This document shows, piece after piece, positions 60,471 through 64,000 of a DNA stretch of 64,000 nucleotides. The notes beneath the pieces were generated by a model, which saw only the letters and a program-made list of their open reading frames with translations, searched no databases and had not been told where the DNA came from. Each line of letters starts with the position of its first letter. The stretch's first letter is position 1. Source of the stretch: TH-plancto1 sp043777375 (GTDB lineage Bacteria; Planctomycetota; Planctomycetia; Planctomycetales; Planctomycetaceae); the NCBI GenBank assembly GCA_043777375.1, contig JAYWHX010000132.1, positions 1 to 64,000 on the forward strand, read 5' to 3'. The position numbers were made by a program, and so were the translations under genes.

Positions 60471-63400
60471 CTAATGATCGTGGTGGTGATCATGATCGTG
60501 AGCGGCCCCGAAGACCGGGCTCTTCTGGTCCCCTCGGGCAAACACATACGCCAGCAGATCGATGATCTCGTCCCGCGTCAGCTTGTCGAGCAGACCCTTC
60601 GGCATGATCGAGGTGGCTGACTTGGTCCGCGATTCAATCTCGCTCTTCCTCAGCGTCACAGCTGCGGTCTTGGCTAGCGGGTTTTCGAGGAGTTTGAGGG
60701 AGTCACCCGTCTCTTCGAGGATCAGGCCGGTGAGGACTTTGCCCTCTTTGGTCTCGATGACGTAGCTCTGGAACTTCTCCCCAATGACCGCCGAAGGATC
60801 GAGGATCGATTTGAGGATGTCAGCTGGCATTTGCTTGGCATCGAGCTTTGACAGATCCTGACCGACCTCTTGTCCCACACCATTCAGCTTGTGACAGGCG
60901 ACGCAGTTCGTCGCGGCGAAAATTTGCTTTCCATTGCCGAAGTTGCGACCACCGTGGGCCACTTCATACAGCAGCGGGGTCAGTTCTTCGATGGTCCACG
61001 CCTTGCGCGGGCGGTTGAGCTTCAGCAGATTGTCCTTCGCGACCATCGGGTTTGCGGCGAGGTATTTTTCTGGATCGGCTTCATAGGCATCCAGATCCGC
61101 CACCACGAACAAGGCCCCGTACATCCGCCGCCAGTGTCCGGGGTAGGTACAGACGTATGGGTAGACCCCCGGTTCTTTCGGCACGTTGAAGCTCAGCTTC
61201 TGGACGTTTCGCGGCTGGAGCAAAATGCTCTTCAGCAGGACCTTGTCGGAGTTCGGAACGTAGCTACGTTCGAGGGCCCCGGGCTGGGTCGCCTGGGCCT
61301 CGGCGAGGAGTCCGACCTCTTCAAGTGAACCCGGTTCAATGATCACAAAATTATGCGGCATGATGTCGGTGTTCTCGAACAGGAACTCGACCGGTTTGCC
61401 AGCTTGGACGATAAGTCGTTCCTTGTCGTAGAGCATCTGATCGGGCACGGTGCCAACACGGATGATCCGCACGCCGATCTCGCCGAGCTTCTCCCGCATC
61501 GCTTTGCCCCGATCACCGGGCAGCAATGAGGTCAGCTCATATCCGAACTGAATCGCACTCAATGCCTGCGGCGAGGTCCGCTCGGCCGGTGGTAGCGGAG
61601 CCAGGTAAGCGATCACCGAATCGAGCAGCGGCTGGGCTTGATCGCTGGCCCACTCAGTCTTTGGGAGCCGCTGGATGGCGTCAATCGCCACGGACCGGTC
61701 GGAGCCTTCGAGAGCGAACTTCACCAGCTTGTTGAACGTATTCGCCTCTTGACCACGAACCGTGGTCAGAGCCAGCATCGCGGATCGGCGAATCAGCAGC
61801 TCGGGATTGCCCGCCGACATGTCGAAGTCTGACTTCGGATCAGGGGCAGGAAGGTTTCGCTGGACTAGCACTTCGTCGCGGGAGTTGTCGAGAACCTTCA
61901 GAGTAAACCCTTCGAGGCGTTTTTGAAAACTTTCCGTGCGGTTGAAGACAGAGATCCGCTCGATCGGGTACTCGGCTCCCAGGTCGACTTCCCACCAGGG
62001 GTTCTCGTCACCCTCGGGCGTGTGGGTCTGGCCACCGGCACTAAAAATCGGATTCGTGTTTCCATCGATTGCTCTCTGCGCGTCGCCGCCGTGCGAGGTC
62101 TTCGATTGTGTCGCCTTGCCACGACGGGCGACGTTGGTGCCATCGCTCATCACTTCGACTTCGGCGAGGGTCAGTGGGCGTCGCCCCTGCAACTCGATGC
62201 GCACATAGCGACCAAAGGTGCCCTTGGCGTTTCCATGGCTGGCTCGCAAATTCTCCGGAAGCCCTTCGAGCAGTGGTTCAACGAGTGGGTAGAGCGCGGC
62301 CCGCACACTCGGATCGCGGATCATCGGCATGGCGTTGACGAGATCGCGAAGAGAGCGAGCGGACTGTGTGGCCATCTGCCATGACTTGTCGACCGAACCA
62401 TCGGCGGCAATCTTGGCGACGTAGCCGAGTTGCCGGGTCAGTGGCTGCTTCGATTCGGTCGCCATCTTCTCCAGCAGCGGGCCCGCTTGTTGCTGTTCGT
62501 CAGTCGTGAGTCGCGTCAGCACGCGCATCAGATCGAACGCGATCGTTTCCCCACCGCTCGATGTCGCATCGAGACCGAGCAGCTGTTGCACGAGGAACTC
62601 AGCTGCGGAGACTTTGTTGGCCGTTGCGAGGGTCCGCAGGACCGACTCGCGGAGTTCGTCGCGAACACCGGGTCGGAGCAAAAGTTCCTGCGAGACGGAT
62701 TGATGTCGGGCGATGTTCTGGGGCGTCGCGGAGTCATGCGCAAGATCACCCTCTAATTTGAGCAGTTCATCCGTACTCATCGTCTGGTACAGGTATCGCG
62801 TTCCGGCTGGGGTCTTCATTGCAATCGGCTGCTTGGCTTCGACAGCCGATTTGTAGATCGGTTCGAGAGTCTTTAGCGTCTCTTGACTGATGTAAGTCAC
62901 AGCCCGGTCAGCAGGCTGCTCAGCGGCGATGAGGACGACCTCAATCGCTTCGGGGACGGTTAGGAAGCTGGCTGTACGCACCGCTTCAACACGCACTCGC
63001 GGGTGAGCGTCTGCAGCTGCGACGCGAAGCAGGTCGAGGGTCTCGGGTACGCGGTCCTGCCAGTAGCAGAGAACGCGGCCAGCAGCAGCGCGGGCGCGAT
63101 GGTCCTTTGACGAGAGCATCCTCTTGAGCAGATCGACGTTCACGACATCGTGGTACTGATGCATCCACAGAGCTTCGAGCATGTGATGCTCGAACTCCGG
63201 ATCGTTCGAGCCGAGCGTCCGAGCCCATGACTGAACTTCGTTGATGACAGACTGGCTGTCTCGTCCACTGAGCTCGATCTTGGCCCGGTAACGCACACGG
63301 TCGTACGGCGACTCCAGCAGCTTGACGAGTTCGTTCAGCGGCTTTCCGACCAGTGACTCATTTTTGACGAGCGGTCGGCCCGTGGCGGTCATGCGGTACA

Positions 63401-64000
63401 CACGGCCATGGATGCGATCTCGATTGGGGTCTCTCAGATTGTGCTGCATGTGACCGATGATCGAGTTTTGCCAATCGCCAAAGTACAGGGCTCCATCGCC
63501 TGCGATCTCCAGATCGGTCGGACGGAAGTTCGGTTCGGTCGACGAAACGATCGGCTCGACCTCGGTCCCGACGATCGTGCCGCCCTCTTCGCGAAGTTGG
63601 TACTGCAAGATCCCTTGAAATCCGATCACGTTGCCGACCAGCAGATTTCCTTGCAACTCAGGCGGGAAGTGCTCGCTGGAGAGAATCTCGGTCCCCGATG
63701 TCGGTCGGGTTCGCTGCTGGTAGATCTGCGGGGGACTGGCGTGCTTCTGCGGGAAGTTCATGTGCCCCGAAAAGAGCGTGCCGGGGTACGGCTGCGACCC
63801 GGTTCCGTCGTGAACGATGTCGTTGCCCCAGCGATCCCACACATGTCCGTGGGGGTTGGCGAATCCGTGGGTCACGTAGACGCTGAACTTCTGTGTGCGC
63901 GGTTCGTAGCGGAAGACACCGCCATTCGCACAGCGGGCCGATGGTCCCCAGACCGATTCGACCTGTGTGTGATGGAATGTCCCTTCCTGAAAGTACAGAG
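60471..64000 (-). CDS. Giant PVC-type membrane-bound dehydrogenase with cupredoxin and heme c domains (5' end outside window)
   Basis: About 1176 residues are visible; the frame is open to the right edge. In order: a beta-propeller start (LQGNLLVGNVIGFQGILQYQL, GDGALYFGDW); HEAT-like helices (about 200-560); a discoidin-like domain (RIELQGRRPLTLAEVEVMSDG, WWEVDLGAEYPIERISVFNRTES); an azurin-like copper domain (FENTDIMPHNFVIIEPG, PYVCTYPGHWRRMYG, with Cys, His and Met ligands); and a cytochrome c domain with CVACH at 60891-60905. The His/Asp-rich tail may bind metal. Such fusions are hallmarks of planctomycetes and relatives and probably carry electrons in the periplasm; the substrate is unknown. 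Confidence 0.88.
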   Translation of the reverse strand, partial: LYFQEGTFHHTQVESVWGPSARCANGGVFRYEPRTQKFSVYVTHGFANPHGHVWDRWGNDIVHDGTGSQPYPGTLFSGHMNFPQKHASPPQIYQQRTRPTSGTEILSSEHFPPELQGNLLVGNVIGFQGILQYQLREEGGTIVGTEVEPIVSSTEPNFRPTDLEIAGDGALYFGDWQNSIIGHMQHNLRDPNRDRIHGRVYRMTATGRPLVKNESLVGKPLNELVKLLESPYDRVRYRAKIELSGRDSQSVINEVQSWARTLGSNDPEFEHHMLEALWMHQYHDVVNVDLLKRMLSSKDHRARAAAGRVLCYWQDRVPETLDLLRVAAADAHPRVRVEAVRTASFLTVPEAIEVVLIAAEQPADRAVTYISQETLKTLEPIYKSAVEAKQPIAMKTPAGTRYLYQTMSTDELLKLEGDLAHDSATPQNIARHQSVSQELLLRPGVRDELRESVLRTLATANKVSAAEFLVQQLLGLDATSSGGETIAFDLMRVLTRLTTDEQQQAGPLLEKMATESKQPLTRQLGYVAKIAADGSVDKSWQMATQSARSLRDLVNAMPMIRDPSVRAALYPLVEPLLEGLPENLRASHGNAKGTFGRYVRIELQGRRPLTLAEVEVMSDGTNVARRGKATQSKTSHGGDAQRAIDGNTNPIFSAGGQTHTPEGDENPWWEVDLGAEYPIERISVFNRTESFQKRLEGFTLKVLDNSRDEVLVQRNLPAPDPKSDFDMSAGNPELLIRRSAMLALTTVRGQEANTFNKLVKFALEGSDRSVAIDAIQRLPKTEWASDQAQPLLDSVIAYLAPLPPAERTSPQALSAIQFGYELTSLLPGDRGKAMREKLGEIGVRIIRVGTVPDQMLYDKERLIVQAGKPVEFLFENTDIMPHNFVIIEPGSLEEVGLLAEAQATQPGALERSYVPNSDKVLLKSILLQPRNVQKLSFNVPKEPGVYPYVCTYPGHWRRMYGALFVVADLDAYEADPEKYLAANPMVAKDNLLKLNRPRKAWTIEELTPLLYEVAHGGRNFGNGKQIFAATNCVACHKLNGVGQEVGQDLSKLDAKQMPADILKSILDPSAVIGEKFQSYVIETKEGKVLTGLILEETGDSLKLLENPLAKTAAVTLRKSEIESRTKSATSIMPKGLLDKLTRDEIIDLLAYVFARGDQKSPVFGAAHDHDHHHDH

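Noticed and set aside
1..64000. CRISPR array, transposase, rRNA operon
   Set aside because: No regularly spaced repeats, no DDE transposase motif and no rRNA sequence were seen.

Overview
The window looks like a GC-rich chromosomal segment from a planctomycete (order Planctomycetales). The evidence is the mix of lineage-typical proteins: a giant heme c/cupredoxin/discoidin fusion of the PVC 'membrane-bound dehydrogenase' type, a DUF1080 domain fused to an FKBP, a Ser/Thr kinase fused to a beta-helix, a secreted PQQ-propeller giant, a TadE/TadE/TadG-vWA trio, an Uma2 nuclease and a GxxExxY gene remnant. No rRNA, tRNA, CRISPR array, transposase or phage gene was seen. Core genes are interleaved with secreted and regulatory accessory genes. 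Start codons were moved inward wherever a ribosome-binding site or the family N-terminus argued for it.

Layout. 0-11.4 kb: a secreted hydrolase, a DUF3467 protein, a UbiA prenyltransferase and nadB. Then comes the tightly packed lspA / TPR-like / exbB / exbD group, which meets the minus-strand TadG-vWA and TadE genes at a strong terminator. 11.7-16.9 kb: queC, a membrane HEPN/zinc-ribbon protein coupled to a MobA-like nucleotidyltransferase, an intergenic region with two candidate RNA structures, leuB, and a beta-barrel porin on the other strand. 17.4-29.9 kb: a ThiF-like adenylyltransferase, the kinase/beta-helix protein, a zinc-ribbon membrane protein, the DUF1080-FKBP lipoprotein, thiS, rmlD with an overlapping SDR gene, and an FHA-FHA-STAS protein overlapping a GT4 glycosyltransferase.

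30-42.8 kb: pheT without pheS, an esterase, a small beta-sandwich protein, a beta-helix protein, an adenylate kinase-like gene, tyrA, a triple RidA protein, an MFS transporter, a radical SAM protein and a candidate toxin-antitoxin pair. 42.9-58.3 kb: yceH, the PQQ giant, a PARG-like protein and a glutamate synthase locus. gltD and gltB are separated by an Uma2 gene, a GxxExxY pseudogene and a dispersed inverted repeat, with a LysR regulator next to gltB. 58.4-64 kb: a secreted peptidase/esterase, a paralogous gene-tail remnant, an inserted small membrane protein gene, and the heme/cupredoxin giant running off the right edge.

The window gives parts of NAD (nadB), leucine (leuB), tyrosine (tyrA), menaquinone-type quinone (ubiA), queuosine (queC) and thiamine/sulfur-carrier (thiS, possibly ThiF) metabolism, and ammonium assimilation (gltBD). 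I do not see one single large undescribed system. The most promising leads are the membrane-anchored HEPN/zinc-ribbon protein, the PARG-like protein in a bacterium, the cloverleaf-like structure upstream of leuB, and the gene-tail duplication beside the heme/cupredoxin protein.
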